From positions 2,431,659 through 2,495,658 of the forward strand of contig JAMPDC010000001.1 of NCBI GenBank assembly GCA_023665865.1: a DNA stretch of 64,000 bases. The letters run 5' to 3'. The notes beneath the pieces are model-generated. The model was not told where the DNA came from. It made no database searches and worked only from the letters and a program-made list of their open reading frames with translations. The translations under genes were made by a program, and so were the position numbers. This stretch comes from Staphylococcus sp. (lineage in GTDB: Bacteria; Bacteroidota; Bacteroidia; Bacteroidales; Muribaculaceae). Below are positions 38,969 to 47,358 of the stretch, piece by piece; positions within the stretch are counted from its first letter, which is position 1, and each line of letters starts with the position of its first letter.

Positions 38969-40549
38969 ATGCCTCAGAATAACGCCAACTATACACCCGG
39001 CTCGCGCCGGCAGAAACCCGAACACGTCTCCTCCTTTGACCATGGTGGGCGCATACCGCCACGCGACAACGATCTTGAGGAGGCAGTCCTCGGTGCCCTA
39101 ATGCTTGAGAAAGACGCCTATACCGTAGTCTGCGATATTCTGAAACCTGAGTCGTTCTACGATCCTGCCAACCAGAAAATCTATGCTGCCATCCAGAGCC
39201 TCGGTGCCGCCCAGCAGAGCATCGACATGCTCACTGTCACCGAGAAGCTCCGCCTGATGGGCGAACTTGATAGTGTCGGCGGCCCGTTGCGCATCTCGGA
39301 ATTGACATCAAGGGTAGCTTCGGGTGCCCACGTCGAATTTCACGCCCGCATTGTCGCTCAGAAATATCTTGCCCGTGAGCTCATCAAATTCGCCTCGCAG
39401 ATCGAGGCCCAGGCCTTCGACGAGAGCTATGACGTCGACGACCTCCTGCAGGAAGCCGAAGGCAAGCTCTTCGAGATCTCGCAGCGCAACGTCAAGAAAG
39501 ACGTCACGCAGATCGACCCTGTGATCAATGCCGCCATCGAGCAGATCCAGATAGCTGCCAACCGTGCCTCGGGCCTTTCAGGCCTCGAATCGGGCTACCA
39601 TGAGCTTGACAAGCTCACTTCAGGCTGGCAGCGCAGCGACCTCATCATCATCGCCGCCCGTCCTGCGATGGGCAAGACCGCATTCGTGCTCTCGATGGCA
39701 AAGAATATGGCTGTCGACTACAATATCCCCGTAGCCATCTTCTCGCTCGAAATGTCAAATCTTCAGCTCGTCAACCGTCTTATCCAGAACACCTGTGAGA
39801 TCGAGGGTGAAAAAATCAAGAGCGGACAGCTTTCGCAGATGGAATGGGACCAGCTGATGTCGCGCGTCAAGAATCTCTTCAGCGCCCCGCTCTATATCGA
39901 CGACACCGCCTCGCTCTCCATCTTCGAGCTCCGCACCAAGGCGCGCCGACTCGTGCGGGAACATAAGGTGTCGTTCATCATCATCGACTACCTTCAGCTC
40001 ATGAATGCTTCCGGTATGAAATTCGGCTCGCGCGAGCAGGAGGTCTCCATGATCTCGCGTTCGCTCAAGCAGCTTGCCAAGGAACTCAACATCCCCATCG
40101 TTGCCCTCTCGCAGCTCAACCGAAGCGTCGAGTCGCGCGGTGCCGACAGCAAAGATGGCAAGCGCCCGCAGCTGAGCGACCTCCGTGAGTCGGGTGCGAT
40201 CGAACAGGATGCCGACATCGTTTGTTTCATCCACCGTCCCGAATACTATCTCCGCTCCGGCACCGACGCAGCCGGCAATGACATCCGCGGACTTGCCGAA
40301 TTTATCGTCGCCAAGCACCGTAGCGGTCGTGTCGACGACGTCAAGATGCGTTTCAAATCGCGTTATGCCCGCTTCGAGAACTGGGACGGTGAGCCGGAGA
40401 TGACAAGCGGCAGCCGAGTCTCGCGCCTCAACTCCGGTGGCGACGATGGCATTGCGGCCCAGGGTGGGGCTTTCGCACCTGCGAGTCCCTTCAGTGGAGG
40501 CTCGGCCGACATTCTCGGCACGACTTCCGACGACGTCGCACCGTTCTGA
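38969..40549 (+). CDS. dnaB: Replicative DNA helicase DnaB
   Basis: DnaB is the hexameric 5'-3' helicase that opens DNA at the replication fork. The 526-residue protein starts MPQNNANYTPGSRRQ and has the N-terminal domain from DLEEAVLGALML. The RecA-like domain has Walker A ARPAMGKTAF, the GEKIKSGQLSQMEW segment, Walker B IIIDYLQLM, and the arginine-finger region with HRSGR. The C-terminal tail is rich in Gly, Ser and Ala. The start at 38969 is preferred because the -7 box is at 38913-38920. Confidence 0.97.
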   Translation: MPQNNANYTPGSRRQKPEHVSSFDHGGRIPPRDNDLEEAVLGALMLEKDAYTVVCDILKPESFYDPANQKIYAAIQSLGAAQQSIDMLTVTEKLRLMGELDSVGGPLRISELTSRVASGAHVEFHARIVAQKYLARELIKFASQIEAQAFDESYDVDDLLQEAEGKLFEISQRNVKKDVTQIDPVINAAIEQIQIAANRASGLSGLESGYHELDKLTSGWQRSDLIIIAARPAMGKTAFVLSMAKNMAVDYNIPVAIFSLEMSNLQLVNRLIQNTCEIEGEKIKSGQLSQMEWDQLMSRVKNLFSAPLYIDDTASLSIFELRTKARRLVREHKVSFIIIDYLQLMNASGMKFGSREQEVSMISRSLKQLAKELNIPIVALSQLNRSVESRGADSKDGKRPQLSDLRESGAIEQDADIVCFIHRPEYYLRSGTDAAGNDIRGLAEFIVAKHRSGRVDDVKMRFKSRYARFENWDGEPEMTSGSRVSRLNSGGDDGIAAQGGAFAPASPFSGGSADILGTTSDDVAPF

Positions 40550-40690
40550 TTTTCACATTTGAAAAAATAATTGTAAAAAATCATTGCTACACCACCTTGT
40601 AGTAATGATTTTTTAACTTTCATAAAACTTTTTCGAAACAAGAGTTGTTAGATAGATAAAATTAACAAAACCAACAACAACTATTGTTTT

Positions 40691-41746
40691 ATGAAAAAAG
40701 CGTTATTAATCATTGCAATCATGCTGGGTAGCGTGGCTGCATTCGCTCAGAGCCTCGACAAGAATGAAGCAAAACAGCTCAAGACTTTCCTCTCCGAGCC
40801 TTCACAGAACGGCACCAATGCCTCTGCTCTTAAAGTTTCCGACATAAATGCAATCGCCTCCATCGAAGGTGTTACAGTCGAAAATGGTCATGTAACCGCT
40901 ATTGAATGGAAGGATAAGAAACTTGGCGGCACTCTCAACCTCGCCAATTTCAAGGCCCTCACCAAAGTAGACGTTTCCCGCAACGATCTCGCTTCTCTCA
41001 GTGTTGCCAACTGTCCTCAGCTCACCGAGCTCAACGCAAGCCGCAACAAACTTACTTCGATTGACTTCGACGGCTGTACCAACCTCCAGAAAGTCGCTGT
41101 CTACAAAAACCGTCTGACCGAGATTGATCTCACCGGTACCACTATGATCGAGAACCTCAACGTGTCAAACAACCTCTTCGTTGAACTCGACATCGCAAAT
41201 AGCCCCACATTGAAGACCCTCAACTGCCAGGGATGTCATCTTGAAAACCTCAATGTATCCGGTTGCACCGCCCTCAAGAACCTCTATTGTGGCTACAACA
41301 AGCTTACCTCACTCCAGCTCGCAGGCGTTGAAAACCTCCAGAACCTCAACGTTGACGATAACGAAATTTCCAACTTCATCGTTTCAGGTCTGCCCTCTCT
41401 CTCAACCCTCATCTGCTCTGACAACAACATGACCACAATCGGTGTCCGCAACTGCAACGCACTCCTCGACCTCGTTTGCTCTTACAACGATCTCACCACT
41501 CTCTCAGTTGAAAGCTGCCCCAACCTCCAGTATGTAGACTGCTCTTACAACGACCTTACCTCACTCGACCTTTCAAACCAGACCTTCCTCCAGCGTCTGC
41601 TTTGCAACAACAACCAGCTCAACATGCTCGATGTTTCGTTTGACCAGGCCCTTGTCTACATCAACTGCCGTTTCAACACCATCACCGACTTCCGCACTAT
41701 CGGTTGCAACAACCTCCGTATGGTTGCCTGCCAGTGGAACTACTAA
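40691..41746 (+). CDS. Secreted leucine-rich-repeat protein
   Basis: This 351-residue protein has a signal peptide (about 1-20, ending AFAQ) and then, from about residue 80, roughly twelve tandem repeats of exactly 21 residues. The repeat consensus is L..L.CSYNDLT.LDVS.CP.N, for example LQYVDCSYNDLTSLDLSNQTF. This short class resembles the Bacteroidota-type secreted LRR proteins often linked to surface adhesion or ligand binding. Several repeats carry a cysteine at the same strand position, which may form a stacked ladder. There is no sorting tail or anchor, so it may be periplasmic. The ligand is unknown. Confidence 0.85.
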   Translation: MKKALLIIAIMLGSVAAFAQSLDKNEAKQLKTFLSEPSQNGTNASALKVSDINAIASIEGVTVENGHVTAIEWKDKKLGGTLNLANFKALTKVDVSRNDLASLSVANCPQLTELNASRNKLTSIDFDGCTNLQKVAVYKNRLTEIDLTGTTMIENLNVSNNLFVELDIANSPTLKTLNCQGCHLENLNVSGCTALKNLYCGYNKLTSLQLAGVENLQNLNVDDNEISNFIVSGLPSLSTLICSDNNMTTIGVRNCNALLDLVCSYNDLTTLSVESCPNLQYVDCSYNDLTSLDLSNQTFLQRLLCNNNQLNMLDVSFDQALVYINCRFNTITDFRTIGCNNLRMVACQWNY

Positions 41747-41800
41747 TGACTCACACGGTTGTCAGCCCCGCCTGACAGCCAGCGCATAAAAACACTACAC

Positions 41801-41841
41801 AACTCCGGCCGGAATCCCCGAGGATTCCGGCCGGAGTTTTT
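41801..41841. terminator. Strong hairpin terminator after the LRR gene
   Basis: AACTCCGGCCGGAATCC at 41801-41817 is fully complementary to 41822-41838, 17 base pairs with a four-base loop, followed by TTT. It may also serve the GNAT gene on the other strand. Confidence 0.9.
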
Positions 41842-41904
41842 ATCTGTGCGATTTATCTTACAAGCAGTTGTTCAGTATATTGTGTGAAGGGATTCAAGTA
41901 ACCG

Positions 41905-42507
41905 CTAATTCATTTTCAGATCAAAGAACATAAATCGAGTTTCCAACGGTTTGTCGTGGTTTAGAGCAAGGAAATCGCGTTCCTCTTGTTCGGTCCGGTA
42001 GAGAGGTTTGAATCCATTCTTCTCATAAAAGCGCAGAGTCCGCTCGTTGTTGTAGGCATCCACTACTATGAATCTGCATCTGGTCTTGTTTTCGTCTGAT
42101 CTGAACCAGTCTTTGATAAAGTCAAGAATCTGGCTACCTATATTCAGACCTTTATCCCGATAGTTGATCGATACCCCAAGGCGACCGATCAAGACTGCCG
42201 GATAGTTCATCCCGCGTTTGGCATTAGCGACTCCGCGCTGGACCCGGTTTTTTGCCGACGATGAGATGTATTTCGCTTTGACACTATCATTGGCCAGAGT
42301 GACCATGCCAAGGATGCTTTTGGGATCAAGAGCATCTACCCATACATATGTTTTCCCAAGAAATTCAGCGTTATAGAGGAGAGCTTCATTCAAAAAGAAG
42401 TCATCAAGATCTGCGTCATCACATGAGAATGGTCTGCAAAACGATGCGACTTCTTTAGTATAGGGCAGCCGGTTGGCAGCCCTCGCAAGGATAAATGGAT
42501 CGGACAT
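41905..42507 (-). CDS. GNAT acetyltransferase, toxin-like
   Basis: This 200-residue cytosolic protein has a GNAT fold: early FSCDDADLDDFFLNEAL, the beta-strand IGRLGVSINYRDKGLNIGSQIL with the acetyl-CoA loop, and the late YNNERTLRFYEKNGF. The opening and length recall GNAT toxins that acetylate charged tRNAs (TacT-like), but the substrate is inferred only. Its ATG overlaps the stop of a small upstream gene (TGATG), as in toxin-antitoxin operons. Confidence 0.82.
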   Translation of the reverse strand: MSDPFILARAANRLPYTKEVASFCRPFSCDDADLDDFFLNEALLYNAEFLGKTYVWVDALDPKSILGMVTLANDSVKAKYISSSAKNRVQRGVANAKRGMNYPAVLIGRLGVSINYRDKGLNIGSQILDFIKDWFRSDENKTRCRFIVVDAYNNERTLRFYEKNGFKPLYRTEQEERDFLALNHDKPLETRFMFFDLKMN

Positions 42508-42692
42508 CAGATTGTTTTGCGACGGATAAAAGATAATAATTCGCGTGATCTGCGGTCCATCTCACGAAGTTCGGCCTCGCGTTCTTTTGACAGCCGCGGA
42601 GTTGGGAGTTTAGCATTGCGCTCGGCTTCTTCGATAAAGATTCGGGCGGATTCACCCACGAGCACGGGAGAGGAGTTGATTGTCATTGCCAT
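42507..42692 (-). CDS. Small basic protein, candidate antitoxin of the GNAT gene
   Basis: This 61-residue protein (start at 42692, or 42686 at the next ATG) has the stretch SPVLVGESARIFIEEAERNA followed by charged helical sequence KEREAELREMDRRSRELL. It is translationally coupled to the GNAT gene, and a full-match promoter lies upstream. Position and size suit an antitoxin, but no known antitoxin fold such as ribbon-helix-helix is evident. Confidence 0.7.
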   Translation of the reverse strand: MAMTINSSPVLVGESARIFIEEAERNAKLPTPRLSKEREAELREMDRRSRELLSFIRRKTI

Positions 42693-42712
42693 GGCTGTAA
42701 ATATTTAAAGTG

Positions 42713-42743
42713 CAAATATACAATATTATAACACAATTTGCAA
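42713..42743 (-). promoter_or_regulatory. Promoter of the small protein/GNAT pair
   Basis: Minus strand TTG (42741-42743), a 20-nt spacer, then TATATTTG (42713-42720). The -33 element sits inside an inverted repeat arm (42740-42749). Confidence 0.75.
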
Positions 42744-42779
42744 CCCATGCGATTGTTAAAAAATAATCTCATGGGTTGC
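42740..42779. repeat. Inverted repeat between the GntR gene and the GNAT pair
   Basis: GCAACCCATG at 42740-42749 is the exact complement of 42770-42779. It may end the GntR transcript, but no T run follows on the minus strand; it could instead be an operator, since it covers the -33 element of the toxin-like operon. Confidence 0.7.
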
Positions 42780-42787
42780 TATAGCGT

Positions 42788-43144
42788 CTATTTCATCTCG
42801 TCGTAGTGGCGGACCACTTCGTCGATGGTGATATCGAGAAGTTTCATCTCTTTGAATACTTCCTTGAGGGTCGTGTCGAAAAATTCTTCGCGTCGAGCCT
42901 TGTTGACTCGCTCGACGGCATCGGCCGTGAGATAGAATCCCATGCCGCGTTTGGAGACTATTATTTCTTCGGCCTGGAGATACTCGTAGGCTTTGAGCAC
43001 GGTGTGGCTGTTGACCGACAGCTCTACCGACAGCTCGCGCACCGACGGCACTCTCTGCCCCGGAATCCATATCCCGGTGAGAATCTGCCCGAATCCATAG
43101 TCGATGATCTGGCGATATATAGGTTTATTGGGTGAAAAATCCAT
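42788..43144 (-). CDS. GntR family regulator, YtrA type
   Basis: This 118-residue protein has the GntR winged helix (about residues 8-75) with YRQIIDYGFGQILTG, PSVRELSVELSVNSHTVLKAY and the wing VSKRGMGFYLT. A short helical tail replaces a ligand-binding domain, which defines the YtrA subgroup. Members usually sit next to and repress ABC transporters. Here it is the last gene of a TraB-ABC-permease-GntR run, 38 bases after the permease. Confidence 0.92.
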   Translation of the reverse strand: MDFSPNKPIYRQIIDYGFGQILTGIWIPGQRVPSVRELSVELSVNSHTVLKAYEYLQAEEIIVSKRGMGFYLTADAVERVNKARREEFFDTTLKEVFKEMKLLDITIDEVVRHYDEMK

Positions 43145-43182
43145 GTCGAGATTTCATGTGTGAGGGTTAGTCGACGCCATTG

Positions 43183-43995
43183 TCACGCTCTGACTTGCTG
43201 GCGGCCAATGTGGCGGTAGAGCAGATACATGACGAAAATGTCGAAGGCTATGAGAAAGCCATAGAGGCAATAGAACACCGGCGAGAGCGCTATCAGTAAG
43301 TTCGTCCTTGTCTCGTTGAGACTTGTCTCGTTGATACTTGCGCCGAGCGATTCGTTGCTAATCTCGCGGAAGGCTACAACAAAACCGGAGATAGCTGCAA
43401 TCAGGCCGACCAGGAAGATCAACCCCGCGAGGGCGAGGATACCTTTGATGACGCGGTGGGTCGAGGAGGTGATGACGATATATAGCACGCCCATGATCGT
43501 GGCCACAGACTGGATGATGCTGTAGACGAAAAAGAGGTTTTTCGACGGGAATGTCGATGTGTCTATGGCCTTTTCTGCGAGATTATACATATAGATGGTG
43601 AGATCATATTTATCGCCAAACAGGCTGAAGATAATATTTGTGCCATACCATCCTGCTTCGATCACGAGGGGAGCGATGACGAGCGAGAAGACCACGTAGC
43701 AACAGAATTTTTCCGAAACCTTAGCCGGGATCTGGGCAATGAGATTGTCATCGCGCCGGGCGAAGACAAGTGGCGACAGATAGAGTGACATGCCGACCAG
43801 GCTCGAGAATAAGGTGTAGAACGGCAGGACGTGTCTGGTGTGGTGCATGCAGAATTGCACACAGAGATATGAGCAGAGGGAGATGCAGAAAGTGAGTATG
43901 AGGTAAATTTTCATGGAGCTGCCAAACATAGCACCGAAGGCCATCACACGCTTGAGGGAAAATTTATCGGATAGGGTTGAGATATTATTGTCCAT
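43183..43995 (-). CDS. ABC transporter permease-like membrane protein
   Basis: This 270-residue protein has about six hydrophobic segments (near residues 30-50, 58-78, 98-120, 155-175, 185-210 and 235-258) and no signal peptide. It starts nine bases after the ABC ATPase gene and is followed by a YtrA-type GntR regulator, so it is most likely the membrane partner of that ATPase. The substrate is unknown; similar sets act in stress or antibiotic response. Confidence 0.8.
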   Translation of the reverse strand: MDNNISTLSDKFSLKRVMAFGAMFGSSMKIYLILTFCISLCSYLCVQFCMHHTRHVLPFYTLFSSLVGMSLYLSPLVFARRDDNLIAQIPAKVSEKFCCYVVFSLVIAPLVIEAGWYGTNIIFSLFGDKYDLTIYMYNLAEKAIDTSTFPSKNLFFVYSIIQSVATIMGVLYIVITSSTHRVIKGILALAGLIFLVGLIAAISGFVVAFREISNESLGASINETSLNETRTNLLIALSPVFYCLYGFLIAFDIFVMYLLYRHIGRQQVRA

Positions 43996-44004
43996 GTCTT
44001 TTAG

Positions 44005-44835
44005 CTATGAGTTGATAATATCAAGCACTTTGTCGCGTGTCGGCGACATCAGCGCGGAGTAGAGCAGACCATAGTTGAGATCGCCACCGTCGCCGGTCTC
44101 ATTTATGATTATTGAGTGGAAGATTCCAGCGCCTCTCTCCATGAACAGCGGTTCGTAGGGTGGGATAGTGGTGGCCTGACAGAGTATCTTCTCCGAGATC
44201 TCCCATGAGCTTTTTGCCAGCAGGAGTTTGCCGCGCGAGAGCACGATGACACCGTCGTAGAGCTCACGGAGATCCGAGACGGTGTGGGTCGAGATGATCA
44301 CAGTCTGTTCCGGACCGGTGCAGCGGGCAAGGATGTGGCGCAACGCCTTCTTTGATGTTATGTCAAGGCCGTTGGCGGGCTCGTCGAGCAGCAACACATC
44401 AACTCCGAGTGCAACCACGTAGGCCAGCAGCGTCTTGTGGCGCAATCCGAGCGACAGCTGTGAGTAGACTTCATCGCCGCTCAGCGCGAATTCTCTCAGA
44501 TTCTCCTCAAAATTCTCCTCGGAGAAGGTGGGGTAGAAACGGCTGTGGATTTTTGCAAACTGGCGGATGGTGCGTGTCGGGAGTTCCAGGCTGTCGGGGA
44601 GCATGAAGACACTCTTCATGCTCGATGGAGCCTGGCGGTCGATGCTGAGTCCTTCGATCTCGCAGCTCCCGGAGGTCGGGGTGAGCAGTCCGGCGGTGAG
44701 TCTTAGCAAAGTCGTCTTTCCTGCACCGTTCTCGCCTAAGAGCAGATGGATGCCGGGTGCGACTTTCGCCGTGACGTCATTGAGAGCAATGATGCCACGG
44801 CGATAACCGTATGTGAGATTTTTGTATTCGATCAT
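44005..44835 (-). CDS. ABC transporter ATP-binding protein
   Basis: This 276-residue ATPase starts MIEYKNLTYGYRRG at 44835; the frame extends to 45006, but that part lies inside the TraB gene and looks non-coding. Walker A GENGAGKTT is at about 34-42. The signature is LSLGLR rather than LSGGQ, a change known in some YtrB-like ATPases. Walker B is VLLLDEPANGLD, and the switch histidine is in ISTHTVSDL. The start overlaps the TraB stop by four bases (ATGA). Confidence 0.93.
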   Translation of the reverse strand: MIEYKNLTYGYRRGIIALNDVTAKVAPGIHLLLGENGAGKTTLLRLTAGLLTPTSGSCEIEGLSIDRQAPSSMKSVFMLPDSLELPTRTIRQFAKIHSRFYPTFSEENFEENLREFALSGDEVYSQLSLGLRHKTLLAYVVALGVDVLLLDEPANGLDITSKKALRHILARCTGPEQTVIISTHTVSDLRELYDGVIVLSRGKLLLAKSSWEISEKILCQATTIPPYEPLFMERGAGIFHSIIINETGDGGDLNYGLLYSALMSPTRDKVLDIINS

Positions 44836-45719
44836 TCTTCGACGGGAGTTACGTTGTAGCCTTCCTTCTTGAGGAGATTGATGAGCCCTTTCTCGCCGGG
44901 GAGGTGTCCGGCTCCGACTGCGATAAATACGGAGGCTGTCGGGAGTAGTCCGACCATGATGCGTACCCAGTTGGCGTTGCGTTTGTTGATCATGCGCTCT
45001 GTCCACTCTTCGCCGTTGCCGCCATTGCCGGGCTCTTCCATGATAGCAAGCATCTTGTTGAGGTCGCCTGCGAGATAGGCGTTGGCGAGTTTGAGAGCGG
45101 TTGAGGCTGACTTCTCGTCATTTCTGATGAGTTCCATCAGTTCATTGGCCTGATCGATGATGGGGGTACCGAACATAGCTTTGCACTGATCCTCGAGAGT
45201 TTCAAACGAGCCGATTTCCTTGCCGGCCGCTGCACCTCGGTTCTGCACCTCGGTGTCGAGTTGCTTGTTGGGGTCGAAGGTCGGGAACACCTTCTGGCTT
45301 TGGACCATTGCAAGGACAGTCGAGAGCATTGCCGGTTTCAGCGGGGCAAACTGGTTGGCTCCGGCCATCGGGCCCATGTTGGCTTTGAGAACTTTGTCGA
45401 GCGAATCAATCTGGGCAGGGGAGAGGACTGCGGTTAGAGTGCTGTCTTGCGGAGCCATGGCATAGCCGAGCATCACCTGCTGGGCGGCGGGAGTGTTTGA
45501 CTCGCTCATGATGAGCTCGCCATACACTTTGTCGGCCGATGCGAGGGCGGAGTTAAGTCCGGGTACACTGTCGAGAACCGTGATGGGGGCCACGTGGTGG
45601 GTGCCGAAAAGATATGAGGGCTTTTCAAGGCCATTGCCTGTGATTTTCCAAAGGAGCTGTGCGTTGCAGCCGAAAGCGCCGGCAACTGCGACGACGAGGG
45701 TAAGGAGAATCTTTTTCAT
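44832..45719 (-). CDS. TraB/GumN family protein
   Basis: This 295-residue protein has a signal peptide (about 1-20) and the TraB/GumN layout: YLFGTHHVAPI with paired histidines near residue 40, an ELIMSES glutamate region, a central helical part, and the closing VGAGHLPGEKGLINLLKKEG. TraB-like domains are thought to be metal-dependent peptidases related to the Tiki fold. Being co-transcribed with an ABC transporter and GntR regulator is unusual and hints at an envelope-stress or peptide-related unit; this is inference. Confidence 0.9.
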   Translation of the reverse strand: MKKILLTLVVAVAGAFGCNAQLLWKITGNGLEKPSYLFGTHHVAPITVLDSVPGLNSALASADKVYGELIMSESNTPAAQQVMLGYAMAPQDSTLTAVLSPAQIDSLDKVLKANMGPMAGANQFAPLKPAMLSTVLAMVQSQKVFPTFDPNKQLDTEVQNRGAAAGKEIGSFETLEDQCKAMFGTPIIDQANELMELIRNDEKSASTALKLANAYLAGDLNKMLAIMEEPGNGGNGEEWTERMINKRNANWVRIMVGLLPTASVFIAVGAGHLPGEKGLINLLKKEGYNVTPVEE

Positions 45720-45799
45720 CGTTTGATTGGTTTTCTTGAGAGGTTATATTTTTTGATATTTGTTGTAGTGTTGAGGTGTTGTACATGACTAACACACCG

Positions 45800-45831
45800 C
45801 AAAGGTATGTACCTTTTTCTTCCCTTCCAAA
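45800..45831 (-). promoter_or_regulatory. Promoter of the TraB-ABC-GntR operon
   Basis: Minus strand TTTG (45828-45831), a 20-nt spacer and TACCTTTG (45800-45807): a complete match to the Bacteroidales consensus. Confidence 0.8.
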
Positions 45832-45874
45832 TTTTTTAGCAAAAAAATCAAAAAAAAATTATACACCTATATTA

Positions 45875-45905
45875 AATGGCAATACATTTCACTCAATGGC
45901 GATAC
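45875..45905. repeat. Short direct repeat upstream of maf
   Basis: AATGGCAATAC at 45875-45885 and AATGGCGATAC at 45895-45905 differ at one base and are 20 bases apart, two helical turns, in an otherwise AT-rich gap. This could be a tandem protein-binding site. Confidence 0.5.
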
Positions 45906-45974
45906 TTTTTTTGGAAAGAAATTTGTAATTTCGTGCTGAAAGAATATTGAATTATAATCTATCCTACTGACGAT

Positions 45975-46565
45975 ATGTTTCATCCTCTTGAAAATCTGCG
46001 TGATTACGAAGTGATACTTGCCAGCGGCTCCCCCCGTCGCCGCGAATTGCTGTCGATGCTCGACATTGATTTCCGTGTCGACACCTCCCACTCTGTCGAC
46101 GAGACAGTCCCCGCCGGGCTCTGTGCCGAGGAGGTGGCGCCCTACCTTTCACGTCTGAAAGCCGAGGCCTATCCGCTCGTTGCCGGCGACCGCAAACTCG
46201 TTATCACTGCCGACACTGTCGTCATCATCGACGGGGAGGTGCTCGGCAAGCCGAACGATGAGGCCGATGCTCGCAAGATGCTCGCACGTCTTCAGGGACG
46301 GGTGCAGACGGTCATCACCGGAGTCACCATACGCACCGCCGACAGCATGGAGACTTTCAGCGCAGTCTCAGAGGTAGAGTTTGCGCCTCTGACAGCCGAC
46401 GAGATCGCATACTACGTCGGCCACTACCGTCCGCTCGACAAGGCAGGAGCCTATGGCATACAGGAGTGGATCGGAGCGGCCGGCATAAAGGGTATCAACG
46501 GTAGCTTCTACAATGTCATGGGGCTTCCCGTCCAGCGGCTCTACAGCCTTTTGAAAAAAATCTGA
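45975..46565 (+). CDS. maf: Maf-like nucleoside triphosphate pyrophosphatase
   Basis: Maf proteins hydrolyse dTTP, UTP or modified nucleotides, cleaning the pool; they were first linked to septum inhibition. The 196-residue protein has the Maf start LASGSPRRRELLSML, the central ITADTVVIIDGEVLGKPNDE with the catalytic aspartate, and DKAGAYGIQEWIGAAGIKGI. A weak -7 box (TAATTTCG) is seen at 45926-45933. It converges with the barrel gene downstream. Confidence 0.95.
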   Translation: MFHPLENLRDYEVILASGSPRRRELLSMLDIDFRVDTSHSVDETVPAGLCAEEVAPYLSRLKAEAYPLVAGDRKLVITADTVVIIDGEVLGKPNDEADARKMLARLQGRVQTVITGVTIRTADSMETFSAVSEVEFAPLTADEIAYYVGHYRPLDKAGAYGIQEWIGAAGIKGINGSFYNVMGLPVQRLYSLLKKI

Positions 46566-46580
46566 GCTGGATGTCTGTTT

Positions 46581-46610
46581 TTAAGAGGTTTTTAAAAAAC
46601 AACCTCTTAA
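46581..46610. terminator. Hairpin between convergent maf and a barrel gene
   Basis: TTAAGAGGTT at 46581-46590 and AACCTCTTAA at 46601-46610 are perfect 10-base complements with a ten-base A/T-rich loop. The T run after it is weak, so termination is likely but not certain. Confidence 0.6.
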
Positions 46611-46617
46611 CACCCTT

Positions 46618-47334
46618 TTATTTTGACGCAGAGGTCTGGAAGCGGATACCGATCGAGATATTCATGGTGCTGCCCCACGAACGTGATTTAATGACGGTGG
46701 TCGACAGATGTTCGCCGTCAGCTCCGGTGCGCGTCTTGGTATATTTGGCTGCTGCCAGCGGCTGGATATAGTCGAGATCGGCGAATAGAGCGCAGACGCG
46801 CGATGTGCGGAAGGCTATCGACATGCCGCCGTCGAGACAGAACATATTTCCGGCGATTTTCTCCGCTGTCTTTACTCCTGATTTGTCTGTGCCCTTTGAT
46901 TTGTGTGTGCCATAAGAGTTAACCCCGATGCCGAGACGCGGTTGAAACTGCCAGCGCGCTGACTCCAGACGATAGATACCGCCTATGGTGTAAGCCGGTT
47001 TCATTTTTCCGAGGCCGGGCAGAAGGATGTCGAGTATCTTTTCCCACTTGCTGAAGCGGATGTAGTTGATGCGCACGTCGGCATAGCCACCCCAGTGGCG
47101 CGAGAAGAAGTAGCTCGGGCGGAAGCTGATCTCGAAGGCCGACGACGGTCGTCCGTAGAATCCCGTTTTCTGCTCCTCGTTGAGATCTGACATGTCGAGA
47201 CCCGCTCCCATGCTGATGTCAAAGGCAAACGCATTTTTCTGATAAGGTTCCGGAGTGGAGGCTGACGCGCTGAGGCTTGACATGGCGAGCATGACCGCCG
47301 AAGCGATTACTGTGGTAAGCTTTCTGTAGTTCAT
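46618..47334 (-). CDS. Predicted outer-membrane beta-barrel protein
   Basis: This 238-residue protein has a signal peptide (about 1-26, ending SASA) and alternating strands throughout, such as FEISFRPSYFF, GGYADVRINYIRF and NISIGIRFQTS. That pattern suits a small eight- to ten-stranded outer-membrane barrel. No family was recognised and no neighbour explains it. It starts 24 bases upstream of the ATP-grasp-like gene's end, so the two may share a transcript (ATP-grasp first). Confidence 0.75.
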   Translation of the reverse strand: MNYRKLTTVIASAVMLAMSSLSASASTPEPYQKNAFAFDISMGAGLDMSDLNEEQKTGFYGRPSSAFEISFRPSYFFSRHWGGYADVRINYIRFSKWEKILDILLPGLGKMKPAYTIGGIYRLESARWQFQPRLGIGVNSYGTHKSKGTDKSGVKTAEKIAGNMFCLDGGMSIAFRTSRVCALFADLDYIQPLAAAKYTKTRTGADGEHLSTTVIKSRSWGSTMNISIGIRFQTSASK

Positions 47335-47358
47335 GATTGTGTGTATATGATTGGTAAA

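Noticed and set aside
44836-45006. N-terminal extension of the ABC ATPase
   Set aside because: The extension is basic low-complexity sequence lying inside the TraB gene in another frame, whereas the ATG at 44835 overlaps the TraB stop in the usual ATGA way.
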